Source of the DNA: Cristatella mucedo | Taxonomy: Eukaryota; Bryozoa; Phylactolaemata; Cristatellidae | Assembly: GCA_009760855.2 (NCBI GenBank) | Contig: WPIO01000202.1 | Location: 186,001 to 250,000 of the forward strand | Reading direction: 5' to 3' | DNA length: 64,000 bases | In this document: one piece after another, positions 33,926 through 43,424 of the stretch | Layout of the letters: the number at the start of each line of letters is the position of its first letter | Numbering within the stretch: position 1 is the stretch's first letter | The notes under the pieces: generated by a model | Database searches by the model: none | What the model saw: only the letters and a program-made list of their open reading frames with translations | Told to the model about the DNA's origin: nothing | Position numbers and translations under genes: made by a program

Positions 33926-34215
33926 ACATATTTTACGGGTTAGCAGACAGCAAATGCAGCAGGTTTGTAGCACAAAGTCAATGTCACCTAAGATGCATCG
34001 GATTGCTTGCAAGCTAGACTTCCTATTAGCATGCTATCGTCCCATTCACACCTTTGTATCGACTCATCTCACTAAACCCCAGCTACTGCACTTAGTTAAA
34101 ATCATCTAGTGAGACAGCCGTCAGCTGGCATTCACCAACAGTCTGGAACTCATTTCCGGGTAAGGTCAACACATGCAATGACCTTGTACTCCTCAAATTT
34201 CAACTAAAGCACAAC
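33926..34215. other. Unassigned sequence
   Basis: No gene seen. GTCTGGAACTCATTTCCGGG near 34141 and some following bases weakly resemble the LINE-A coding end, so a decayed copy is possible. Confidence 0.35.
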
Positions 34216-34652
34216 TAATGTAATGTATCTCCGTCTGTAATTCCACAAAGTCATAAAGACCATGTGGGAGTTACGCAGGAGAGTTTTGTGTAGCGCACTC
34301 ACAGCCTAAGCTGCTTTCGGTACGCATTCGGTAGCCAACACACTTCGTCTCACGTAACAAAGAGAAAGTAGGAAGCATAGCAGAGTCAGGAGAGCAGTTG
34401 AGGTAGTGAGTAGCATAGAAGTAGCAGTTCAGGACCGCTGAAAAGGATGTGCCATAGTCGGCAGTAAGAGAGCAGTTGTCATTGCGTAAGAATTGTGCAA
34501 GCGAGTTCCACAGTCTAGGACACTCAGAGCTAAAGCTTCTGTCGCCAACTGTCTTTAAGCGGAGGAATGGGACAGGTAATTTATTGTCCACACAGGACCT
34601 GAGGGCTCGAACAGGCTGAAACTGATGCAGCAGTTCAGCTAGGTGCGAAGTA
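34216..34652 (-). mobile_element. LINE-B fragment, 3' part, minus strand
   Basis: TAATGTAATGTATCTCCGTC tail, then the C-terminal part (SHLAELLHQFQPVRALRSCV, FLRLKTVGDRSFSS, LWNSLAQFLRNDNC). 5'-truncated at 34652. Confidence 0.92.
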
Positions 34653-35639
34653 ATTGGTTTGGGTAAGCTCCCCCTCCGTAAACTTGTCATTCTTTCTTTC
34701 ATAAAGCTAAAAGAGCACACCTGTGCATACCAGAGCTCTTACAAGCTGGTGGCCATAAGCATCCTCATATTTGCTTTAGGGCACTGGCCTAAGCATGTTG
34801 CTGCATTGCTTTTACCTGTTGATATCGCGCGTGTCGTAAACCCCATAGGGTTTTTATTCTCTCGAAGCAAGTTGCAGAGCATCTGGATAGAGAATAAGTT
34901 CTCTTAATGTACTATACAATTTACCTGCTATAATGATTTTATTTAAAATATCCTAATCTTTCAAACCACCACATATCCTATTAAATAGCCACAAAACGTC
35001 AGGAAGAGTGCTCTATAGCGTATAGTTAAAACAAGGAAGCCCGGTTGTACTGAAATGCTTATCAGCTGTGTGCGACAATTCAAATATCATAATAAGTGTA
35101 TTTATACTCTAAGCTGGAAGCACCGTCGTCAGAACAGCAGCCAATAGTTATTATTTGGTTTACAGCCGGCTGCGGCCCTTTCGGACCAATTGTAGAGGCC
35201 ACATCCTTACCTATGTCTATGATTGGTTGCCCTAGGCATGCTTTTAAGTCGAGCGCCTACTTAGTTCCTTCCCTTTTGGTTTACCTCTCGTTTCGTACAG
35301 TGCACATGCAAAAGCATTTCAGTAGCCAACAGCTTATAATTGAAAGAAGAAAAAAGTCATAAAACCATAATTCACAATGGGGTTTCACAAATGATTTATT
35401 TTAATCATGGGAGTGTGCACGGACAACTGCGCATTCACATGCACAAAAGATCAAAAGGCTGAAATGAAATATTGATATCAAGCTGCGGTCACTTGAAAGC
35501 AATATTTCATATTTCTCTCCGCTATAGCTTCGCGAATAGGCAAGAGACAAGAAGGCACAGTCCTTCGCAGTTGATTCATATCAGAATCCTGCTTGATTTC
35601 ATTATCAGTACTTGCTGCATGTCAGCAGAGACTAGCACC
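34653..35639. other. Unassigned sequence
   Basis: An 88-codon plus-strand frame at 35096-35362 has no recognised family, codon bias or splice context. No repeats noticed. Confidence 0.35.
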
Positions 35640-35790
35640 GTTAGGAGGATACTTGCTCTCTATTACTGAGGTCATGGGTTCGAAGCCTGCATTGGGTGAT
35701 TCTTTACTGCCAACTGCAACCGGTGGTGAAAGCCATTAAGGCTCTCCTGCTCTATACAAACGAGGTTGCTAAATCTGCTAATATCTTTTT
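35640..35790 (+). mobile_element. SINE-2 copy, diverged
   Basis: GAGGTCATGGGTTCGAAGCC (B box), CCGGTGGTGAAAGCCATTAA and GCTATACAAAC-type body, ending GCTAAATCTGCTAATATC. Confidence 0.78.
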
Positions 35791-35973
35791 TGAATTTTTT
35801 AGTAGGGCTGTGCTTGCATCACGTTCAGATCAGAAGTCGAATCATTTAAACCCCATTTGTAAAAGAACTACCAGCCTACAAGGGTTGTCTGCAGCAATGT
35901 AAACAAGGCTGCTCAAGCACCTGACATTTTCCATTGAGCCCCCACAGATACCACAGGGAGCCATTTTACTCAC

Positions 35974-36038
35974 CTGGGTGTGGGGCCGTCACTGGTAGAC
36001 GATACTTCGGGATAGTCCAGTGCTTCTGTACCATTATT
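35974..36038 (-). CDS. Possible 65-bp mini-exon, minus strand
   Basis: Open segment between acceptor TATATCTGACAG|AATAAT and donor CACCCAG|GTGAGT, a strong donor. One frame gives a linker-like peptide, NNGTEALDYPEVSSTSDGPT. No partner exon identified. It may be chance. Confidence 0.18.
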
Positions 36039-36182
36039 CTGTCAGATATAGGTAGGTAAATCCGCATTGCCAGAGTCGGCATGTTTACCAAATAAAGTCA
36101 AAAACGTTAGCTCTCACACTGTCAAAGTCCTTACTAATGGCCTAACATACCACAAGCATGCCAAGTCGATAATAATTATAAA

Positions 36183-37183
36183 AAATATAATACATTTGCA
36201 TAACACCCTCAGAGAACTAAATCTCTTTGATAGCAATTTGCATATGCTATAAAGGAAAGTTCGTCAATTGGTTTCCGATAACATGCACAGTATCAGCATG
36301 CAAATGCACACAAAGGGCAATTCATGTGCAGACCCCCACAAACTATGCAAGGAATGTGTACATGCTTAGCACTACTTTAAAGCCCAAGGAATGCAGTAGT
36401 GTTAATCAGGAGGTGAGTTCCAGGTTTAGGAGAATGTGAACTAAAATCGCAGCATCATTCTGATCTGAGGTGATTTGAGCTACAGTCTAACGATTTGAGT
36501 CACAAGAGATGGTGGTACGATGTTTAGCCTGATTGGGGAGTAGTTCCGTTCAGTCACCTGGAGCAAGGTAATGGAGGGAAAGTAAAAGTGAGTGACAAAA
36601 GCTTGAAGTCAATTCGCTGCTTGATTGGGAGCCAGTGCCGGTGGGCGAGAAGTTCTGCGAAGTGGTAACTGCAAAGTTCACGACAGAGAAGCGCATTGTG
36701 GCACTAACTGTAAGCACCTGATCGCATTGGCGAGAAGGCCTGCAAGAAGTGAGTTATAGAGGTTGAGATAGGATGTCACAATTGCAAATCAAACTTTTAT
36801 GTGGATTCCTTGTCTAAACGTACATGAAACTCAGCAGACTTTATTGTGGGGCTGATGTGGTCTTTTAGTAAAAGGTTTATTAGGAAACGTTTACCCAGAT
36901 TTCGTGCAGATGCTATAGGAGACATGCTGACAAGGCCTATATTAAGGGAAAGGTTTTTGACTTGTGAGTCACACTAGGTTTGTTTATAACTAACAAGTTG
37001 GTTCGATTGTCATTTAATTTGAGAGAGTTTGGTGCCATCAAGTTGGAATGCCAGCAGTGCACGCAGTAAGGGAGTTAAGAAAGTCCGGTGGCTGGAAGGC
37101 TAGGTGGGATCACAGCACATCCAAATCTGTGTAACATCTGCATAGAAATAAAGAAATGAAAGCCTAGATTGTGCTCTTTAACG
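36183..37183 (-). mobile_element. Old LINE-A copy, minus strand
   Basis: Eroded stem-loop (CACCCTCAGAGAACTAAATC), 3' UTR, then the coding end to the RT region (GCCAGTGCCGGTGGGCGAGA; CACACTAGGTTTGTTTATAA; AGAAATGAAAGCCTAGATTG). Many indels. It is the most diverged long LINE-A copy here. Confidence 0.78.
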
Positions 37184-37297
37184 TACCAGATTAAGCTACT
37201 GCTGACAAGCAAAAGCTTCTTTTCAATTGAGGCATTCTATTAATGAAAGTATTTTTTATCGAACATGCAAGTGCAATCAAAAGCTTAGCAAGCATAA

Positions 37298-37442
37298 GAG
37301 GTGGGGAGCTGGTTTGGCCCAGCGGCTAAGGTGCTCCTGCGACCAAGGTCTGGCCAACGTCGTGCGCTCAAGCCTGGAGGCATATGTGAAGTGTCTGAAT
37401 AAAGAAAACGTTCTCTTACGGCAGTATCCAAATGAATTATAT
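37298..37442 (+). mobile_element. SINE-1 copy
   Basis: GAGCTGGTTTGGCCCAGCGG and AAGGTGCTCCTGCGACCAAG (A-box side), GTCGTGCGCTCAAGCCTGGA (B-box side), then a diverged stem-loop and TGAATTATATTTT tail. Confidence 0.85.
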
Positions 37443-37534
37443 TTTAACTAGTGATTATTACGATGTCTCCCAAAAGTAATAGCTCGAACACAGCACACCA
37501 TAATAATTATCTCATCAATTTACACTAAGTATAA

Positions 37535-37723
37535 CAGTTCTCACCGCTCTAAGGAGTTAGAGAAACTAATTACATTAAAAAATCCATTCTAGACCGCACC
37601 TACTGTTCATATGATCCTGCTACTTGGCAGTCACGACTGAAGGGATGAGATGCATTTATTAGGCGAGATGTACCATTTTTTAATGTAATTAGCTACTCTA
37701 ACTCCATAGTGTGGTGAGAACTG
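37535..37723. mobile_element. MITE-like element with 49-bp terminal inverted repeats
   Basis: The left arm 37535-37583 starts CAGTTCTCACCGCTCTAAGG. The right arm 37675-37723 is its reverse complement with about five mismatches. Total length is 189 bp with a 91-bp non-coding core. The structure suits a non-autonomous DNA transposon. No clear target duplication was seen, and the superfamily is unknown. Confidence 0.8.
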
Positions 37724-37726
37724 CAA

Positions 37727-38998
37727 TTGTTCAGGTTTTATCTCAGTGGGAGACTCCAGAGTATCGATGTGAATGCACAAAGGTCATCCCAGGTACCTCT
37801 GAAATATGGGGTCCCTCATGGCTACATGCTAGGTCCCGTTCTTTTCACAGTTTATACTCTCCCTCTTGCCTATGTGATTGCCAGCACAATCTAGGCTTTC
37901 ACGTCACTGTGGATGACATCCAGTTTTACCTTTGCTTTAACCCCCCCCCAGCCTTTGAGCACCTCGAATTCTCTCAACTTTCTTGCAACATGTATTAATG
38001 ACATCCACACATGGATGGCAGCAAATTTTCTTAAATTGAATGATGATAAAACCAACTTACTAGTTATGGGCAAACCTAGTGTGATTCAGAAATTAGAAAG
38101 GCTGATGCTCAAAATTAGCTCTGCCAGCATATCTCCTGCTGAATCAGCTCAAAATCTAGGTGTCATGTTCCACAGCAACCCCTCGTTAGACGACCACATC
38201 AGCTCCTAAATCAAGTCAGCCATACCATGGAATACATAGCATTGCCGAAATTCGGGCTTGTTTAGATAAGGATACCACATCTAAGTTGGTCCATGCATTT
38301 GTGACATCCCGTCTTGACTTCTGTAACTCACTACTTGATGGCCTAACGGCACGTGCAATCAGGCGATTGCAGCTGGTGCAAAACTTCGCAGCTGTGCTTG
38401 TCTGTCGTGAGCATCGCAGTTGCCACATCACACCACTTCTTGCCAACCTGCACCGGCTACCACTCAAGCAACAGATCGACCTCAAGATTTTGTCGCTCAA
38501 TTTTAGGTCACTTCATTCTTTGGTTCCAGTCTATCTCTCAGATCTACTCCTCCACTAGGACAAGCATCGTACCACCCACTTTTCGGAATCTAACAGTCTA
38601 CCAATACCTCGTACAAACCTCAAATTCTTTTGAGACTGCATTTAGTTCGTATGCTCCCAAAGCCTGGAACTCCGTCCCGACTTGCGTCAGAACATCTCCT
38701 GACTTGACCACATTTAAAAATAACTTAAAAACACACCTATTTAGGACAGCATTTAGTGGGTCCCTGTGATTCGTCCTTGATGTGCTTATGCGTGCTGACA
38801 CTGTGCATGCTGCCACTAACCACACTTGCATGCTGACCCTGTACATGTCACCCCTAACCATGCTATTCATGTTGTTTATCAAGCATGAAATTACTCACGA
38901 TTCAATCGCGTTTCCCTTTGCAGCAAATGTAAAGCGCCTAGAAAGAGATCGAGTTATCTGAGGGCGCTTTATCAAGTGCATCATTATTATTATTATTG
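37727..38998 (+). mobile_element. LINE-A copy (RT part, C-terminal domain, 3' end)
   Basis: Starts with QVLSQWETPEYR-type RT sequence. The catalytic region is degraded (FHVTVDDIQFYLCF in place of FHFYADDTQ). It continues with FLKLNDDKTNLLVMGKPSVI, ESAQNLGVMFHSNPSLDDHI, VHAFVTSRLDFCNSLLDGLT, then the end, stem-loop and ATT tail. Several frameshifts. Confidence 0.92.
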
Positions 38999-39004
38999 TG
39001 TTAA

Positions 39005-39460
39005 AGTAGTAATAGTAATAATATATTTGTACTGAACCTGCAGACAATTTCAGCTCTTTACATCCTCATTACATATGTTATGAAGAAAGCATGACCGATG
39101 ATTAGTGAGTATATGTCATCGAGAATAACAAGGCTAGAGGAGACATGCAATGGGTCAACATATAGTCATATTCAAAATGACAATTACCCTTTCCAGCCGT
39201 TGAATATACCTCGAAAGAGACAATCAGTTTCTTACGATGCATTGCAATAGCCAAAATATTGTTTAATTATGGCCGTATTACTAGTATTTAAATGGGCCAA
39301 ACTTTGGCAATATTAGGTAGCTAAAAATAGGAAGTCTGGTTGCACTGCTCATTCACCTGAGAGTCACTTTTTGATCGGGACACGCAGAGTTCTTACTTAG
39401 GCACCCTCCTTATTGATCGAACTTCGAAATTTAAAGTTTTTTGTGTCTGAATTAAATTTG
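39005..39460 (-). mobile_element. Probable decayed LINE-A, minus strand
   Basis: Weak resemblance: GACATGCAATGGGTCAACAT (3' UTR), then TTTGGCAATATTAGGTAGCT and AAAATAGGAAGTCTGGTTGC (coding). It has an internal deletion. Confidence 0.45.
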
Positions 39461-39879
39461 GCTCACAACATTTAGCCCTATACAGCTATAAACTTGTGTC
39501 AGTGAGAACTGCGATTAGTAGAGAACTTCAAGGTGTTGTACGTTCGGAAAAGGTTACCGCTCAGGTCGAACTGAATGCCATCAGCTTGAAAATTAATATT
39601 AGGTCTCAACGTCCAAGTACTTTAATGGAATTCTTAGACTCGGGTTGCGCATGTGGTAAGGAAGTCTGGCTATCAGCTGCATGTCACCGTTTATCTGCCA
39701 TGCTTTGAGCACCCAGCTCTACTAGCATCGGCTGTGACGTCTTGAACTTATAACTTTCGGGGGGGGGGAGGAGTTTAACTAAGTAGCAGGTAGTAGTAAG
39801 TAGTATTAAGAGTATCAGGCCTCAACAAAGAGATATTCTAGCATGATCTTTAGGAGTAGCGATTTTACCACCATTTAGA
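39461..39879. other. Unassigned sequence with a G run
   Basis: No gene recognised. A poly-G run lies at about 39760-39768. Confidence 0.4.
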
Positions 39880-40368
39880 TTAGTAATAATAGTAATAACT
39901 TTGATAAAGCACACTCAAAGAACTCAATCTCTTTCTTGGCACTTTATAATTGCTGCACAGGAAGCACAAATCGAATGGTTAGTGGTAACACGCTCATCGT
40001 TAAGAGTGACGTGCACCGGGTCAGCATTAAAGTGTGGTTAGTGGCAGCATGCAACAGTGTCGGCACGAATAAGCACATAAAGGACGAATCGAAGAGACCC
40101 ACTACATGCTGTCGTAAATAGAGACGTTTTTAGTTTCTTTTTTAAATGTGGACAAGTCAGGAGATGCCGTGATGCAGATCGGGAGTGAGTTACAGGATTT
40201 GGGAGTGAACGAACTAAAGGCACGATCGCCAAAGGATTTGAGGGTCGTACGAAGTGTAGTTACATGCTTAGATTCCGAAAAGCGAGTGGTACGATACCTA
40301 GCCTGGTAGGGTAGAAGATCTGATAGGCAAGCTGGAGCCGAAGAAGGAAGGGACCTGTAAGTGAGTGA
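39880..40368 (-). mobile_element. LINE-A fragment, minus strand, interrupted by LINE-B
   Basis: Tail, stem-loop (AAAGCACACTC...TCTTGGCACTTT), 3' UTR and coding end (SLPNPVTHSRSASRHLLTCP region). Sequence continues after the LINE-B insertion at 40858-40880. Confidence 0.88.
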
Positions 40369-40846
40369 TGTATCTCTGTCAGTAACTCCACAAAGTCATA
40401 AAGACTATGTGGGTATTACGCAGGAGAGTTTTGTATAGCGCACACAGCCTAAGCGGCTTTCGGTACGCATTCGGTAGCCAACAGACTTCGTCTCACGCAA
40501 CAAAGAAAAAGTGGGAAGCATAGCAGAGTTAGGAGAGCAGTTGAGGTAGTGAGTAGCATAGAAGTAGCAGTTCAGGACCGCTGAAAAAGATGTGCCATAG
40601 TCGGCAGTTGGAGAGTGGATGTCGTTGCGTAAGAATTGTGGAAGCGAGTTCCACAGTCTAGGACCTGCAGAGCTAAAGCTTCTGTCACCAACTGTCTTTA
40701 AGCGGAGGAATGGGACAGCTAATTTATTGTCGACACGGGACCTGAGGGCGCGAACAGGCTGAAACTGATGCAGCAGTTCAGCTAGGTACGAAGGAGCCAA
40801 GCCGTGGCCTTGGCCTTGTGGGTCAGCGTGAGAACTTTGCTCTGTA
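40369..40846 (-). mobile_element. LINE-B fragment inserted in LINE-A with 11-bp target duplication
   Basis: GTATCTCTGTCAGTAACTCC end, then an intact C-terminal stretch (LAPSYLAELLHQFQPVRALR, FLRLKTVGDRSFSSAGPRLW, LRNDIHSPTADYGTSFSAVL). TAAGTGAGTGA occurs at 40358-40368 and 40847-40857 and flanks the element exactly. Confidence 0.95.
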
Positions 40847-40880
40847 TAAGTGAGTGACAAAACCTTGAGGTCTTACTAGC
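40847..40880 (-). mobile_element. LINE-A remainder after the LINE-B insertion
   Basis: AAGTGAGTGACAAAACCTTG matches the LINE-A segment (KVLSLTF codons) that follows directly on the left piece. Confidence 0.75.
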
Positions 40881-41017
40881 AGGATGAGGGAAGAGCAGCC
40901 ATCACAATCGACACACGATTACGTTCATGTCTATAAACTTTCTACTGACGAATGCATTATATACTTATTAAATGTAAACACCATAATCACACAATCTTAT
41001 GCCACCCTAATTTCAAA

Positions 41018-41203
41018 AAAAAAAAATCCTAGCTGATTAAACAGCCTTTTTTGTATAGCGACAGAAGAGCCTTTACGGCTATCACCACCGCTTGCAGTGG
41101 CAATAAAGAATCGCCCACCGCAGGAATCGAACCCACGACCTCGGGAACGAGGTCGTGAAAGCAACCACCTTACCTAGTGTGCCATCACGGCTCACCACTA
41201 TAA
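41018..41203 (-). mobile_element. SINE-2 copy, minus strand
   Basis: A-rich run, TCCTAGCTGATTAAACAGCC, TGTATAGCGACAGAAGAGCC, CACCGCAGGAATCGAACCCA and ACCTTACCTAGTGTGCCATC. It is among the best preserved members. Confidence 0.9.
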
Positions 41204-41314
41204 TAATAACAATAACAATAATGAGACGTTTGAATAGCAGCCTTAAAAACAACAAAATCTTAATCAAGGCACTTTACTTATGCTAAAAAAGCATTTAAAA
41301 ATGTGTGCAATATA

Positions 41315-41485
41315 AAAAATGCCTGCTGATTTAACAGCCTCTTTTGTATAGCGATAGCGACAGTAGAGCCTTTACGACTATCACCTCTTGCCGTGGCAAT
41401 AAAGGATCGCCCACTGCAGGATTCGAACCCGTGGGACCGAGGTCGTGAAAAATGACAGCCTTACCTAGTGTGCCATTACAGGTAT
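41315..41485 (-). mobile_element. SINE-2 copy, minus strand
   Basis: Second SINE-2 within 300 bp in the same orientation. It has a small duplication (TAGCGATAGCGACAG) and a shortened head (GAACCCGTGGGACCGAGG). Confidence 0.86.
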
Positions 41486-41499
41486 CATGCAGTGTCTGC

Positions 41500-41690
41500 A
41501 CGTATAAGTACTTTGCATGCTGACCCAGTGCATGTAACCCCTAACCATGTTATTCATTTTGTTTGTTTTTCAAGCATGATTTTACTTACTATTCTATTGC
41601 GTATCACTTTGCAGCAAATGTAAAGCGCCTAGAAAGAGATTAAGTTCTCTGAGGGCGCTTTATCAAGTGCAATATTATTACATTAAGGGC
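41500..41690 (+). mobile_element. LINE-A 3' UTR end, young
   Basis: GCATGCTGACCCAGTGCATG through the stem-loop and a short ATT tail. It matches the young copies at 12047 and 22632 almost base for base. Severely 5'-truncated. Confidence 0.9.
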
Positions 41691-41734
41691 GACTATTTTC
41701 TTGCAGATATCAGGTGCTTACAGTCGGTGGGAAA

Positions 41735-41875
41735 CTGCAGCTGGCCTTAGCAGTCCTGAGTGCAGCAGTTGCCATATCATAGCACTACACATGGACCTGC
41801 ACTGGCTCTTCATCAAGCAGTGTAAGTCTTGTCAATCACTTTCGGATCCCTAAATTCTCTTGGTCCCGTAAGCAT
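41735..41875 (+). mobile_element. Decayed LINE-A fragment
   Basis: AACTGCAGCTGGCCTTAGC and TGGACCTGCACTGGCTCTTC resemble the [24 protein letters not shown] coding part. Confidence 0.5.
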
Positions 41876-41970
41876 CTCGAAAATATTTCCCCATAGACAT
41901 AGACATCCACAGTCCAGTCTTCTCAGACTCGTTTCAGTTAAGTGAGTAAGTGACCTTTTTAAAGAGCTCA

Positions 41971-42025
41971 GCTAGCCACACGGCTAGCTGCAGTTACTGG
42001 GGGGTGGGGGTGGGTGGTGGGTGGG
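41971..42025 (+). other. Perfect 8-bp hairpin followed by G-quadruplex motif
   Basis: AGCTAGCC (41971-41978) and GGCTAGCT (41983-41990) form a perfect hairpin with a 4-nt loop. Nine bases later comes G5-T-G5-T-G3-TGGT-G3-T-G3 (42000-42025), which fits the canonical quadruplex pattern. Confidence 0.8.
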
Positions 42026-42120
42026 TTGACCAGATTGCACGACAGCTCAGGACCATGATGCTCTTTAGAGTAATTAATTTTCTACTTCCCCGACCTAGTG
42101 TATTTGCAACTGCTACCTTA

Positions 42121-42866
42121 GTAGTTTAGATAAGGATACCACTTCTAAGTTGGTCCATACATTCGTGACATCCCGTCTCGACTTCTGCAACTCACTGCTT
42201 ACTGGCCTACCGGCACCTGCAATCAGGTGACTGCAGCTGGTGCAAAACTCGCAGCTAGGCTTGTCTGTCGTGAGCATCGCAGTTGCCACATCACACCACT
42301 TCTCGCTGACCTGCACTGGCTACCAGTCAAGCAACAGATCGACTTCAGGTTTTGTTGCTCACTTTTAGGTGACCTCATTCTTTGGCTCCAGCCTATCTCT
42401 CAGATCTAATTCCCACCAGGCCAAGCATCGTACCATCCCCTTTTCGGAATCCAACAGTCTACCCAATACCTAGTACAAACCTCAAATCTTTTGGAGACCG
42501 TGCATTTAGTTGGTATGCTCCCAAAGCCTGGAACTCCCTATCGGCTTGTGTCAGGACATCCCCTGACTTGACCACATTTAAACAGCACTAAAAACACACC
42601 TATTTAGGACAGCATTTAGTAGGTCCCTGTGATTCGTCCTTTATGTGCTTATGCGTGCTGACACTGTGCATGCTGCCACTAACCGCACTTGCATGGTGAC
42701 CCTGTGCATGTCACCCCTAACCATGTTATTCATGTTGTTTGTTTATCAAGCATGATATTCTCACCATTCAATTGCATCTCCCTCTGCAGCAAATGTGAAG
42801 CGCTTAGAAAGAGATTGAGTTCTTGGAGGGCGCTTTATCAAGTGCATTATTATTATTATTATAATT
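42121..42866 (+). mobile_element. LINE-A copy (C-terminal domain and 3' end)
   Basis: Starts TAGTTTAGATAAGGATACCA. Coding motifs are [20 protein letters not shown] and [20 protein letters not shown], then the 3' UTR, stem-loop and ATT tail. Small frameshifts. Confidence 0.92.
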
Positions 42867-43061
42867 AGCATAGAGACACCTATTTTCATCAATATCAATA
42901 CTGCGTAAAATCGTTCCTTACCGGACTACTCGGTGCCGAGCTATCTCCACCTTGGATTACCTGACACTTCTGGCGCTTTTTTGTAATAATCCCTGACTTG
43001 ATTCGATCCAAAGTCGAAATAAGATGCACCGGTGGATCTGCAACGACATGCGAAAATGATG
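42867..43061. other. Unassigned sequence
   Basis: Short unique stretch between two mobile elements. No feature seen. Confidence 0.4.
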
Positions 43062-43213
43062 GTAACTATTTACTTGCTCTTCACAATCAAGGTCGTGGGT
43101 TCGAATCCTGCAGTGGGAGATATTCTATTGCAAATTGCAAGCTGTAGTGACAGGCGTTAAGGCTCTTCTGCTATACAAATGAAGCTCTTAAATGAGCTTA
43201 GCTTTTTGACATT
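43062..43213 (+). mobile_element. SINE-2 copy
   Basis: GGTCGTGGGTTCGAATCCTG carries a clean B box. Then GTAGTGACAGGCGTTAAGGC and a tail with GCTCTTAAATGAGCTTAGC. Confidence 0.83.
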
Positions 43214-43322
43214 GTGCCTGTGACAAGTAACCATATGATCAAACTTACTTTTAGCAAATGTAAAGTGGCTAGAAAGAGATAGAGTTCTCAGAGATTGTTA
43301 TGCGAATGCATTATTATTATTT
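43214..43322 (+). mobile_element. LINE-A 3' UTR end, diverged
   Basis: ATGATCAAACTTACTTTTAG, AAAGTGGCTAGAAAGAGATA and an ATT tail. Only the last about 110 bp. Confidence 0.78.
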
Positions 43323-43335
43323 CTATATGACGATG

Positions 43336-43364
43336 GCTGTGTGTGTGTGTATGTGTGTGTGTGT
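43336..43364 (+). repeat. GT microsatellite
   Basis: A short GT run with one TA interruption. Confidence 0.9.
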
Positions 43365-43424
43365 CAACGGATGGATTGCCAGTGGTAATTGTCCAAAAAG
43401 TGACGACTAATGAGCTTCAAGAGT

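Noticed and set aside
34659-35362. Two plus-strand frames of 82-88 codons
   Set aside because: No recognised family, no splice signals and no repeated occurrence. Not enough for a gene call.
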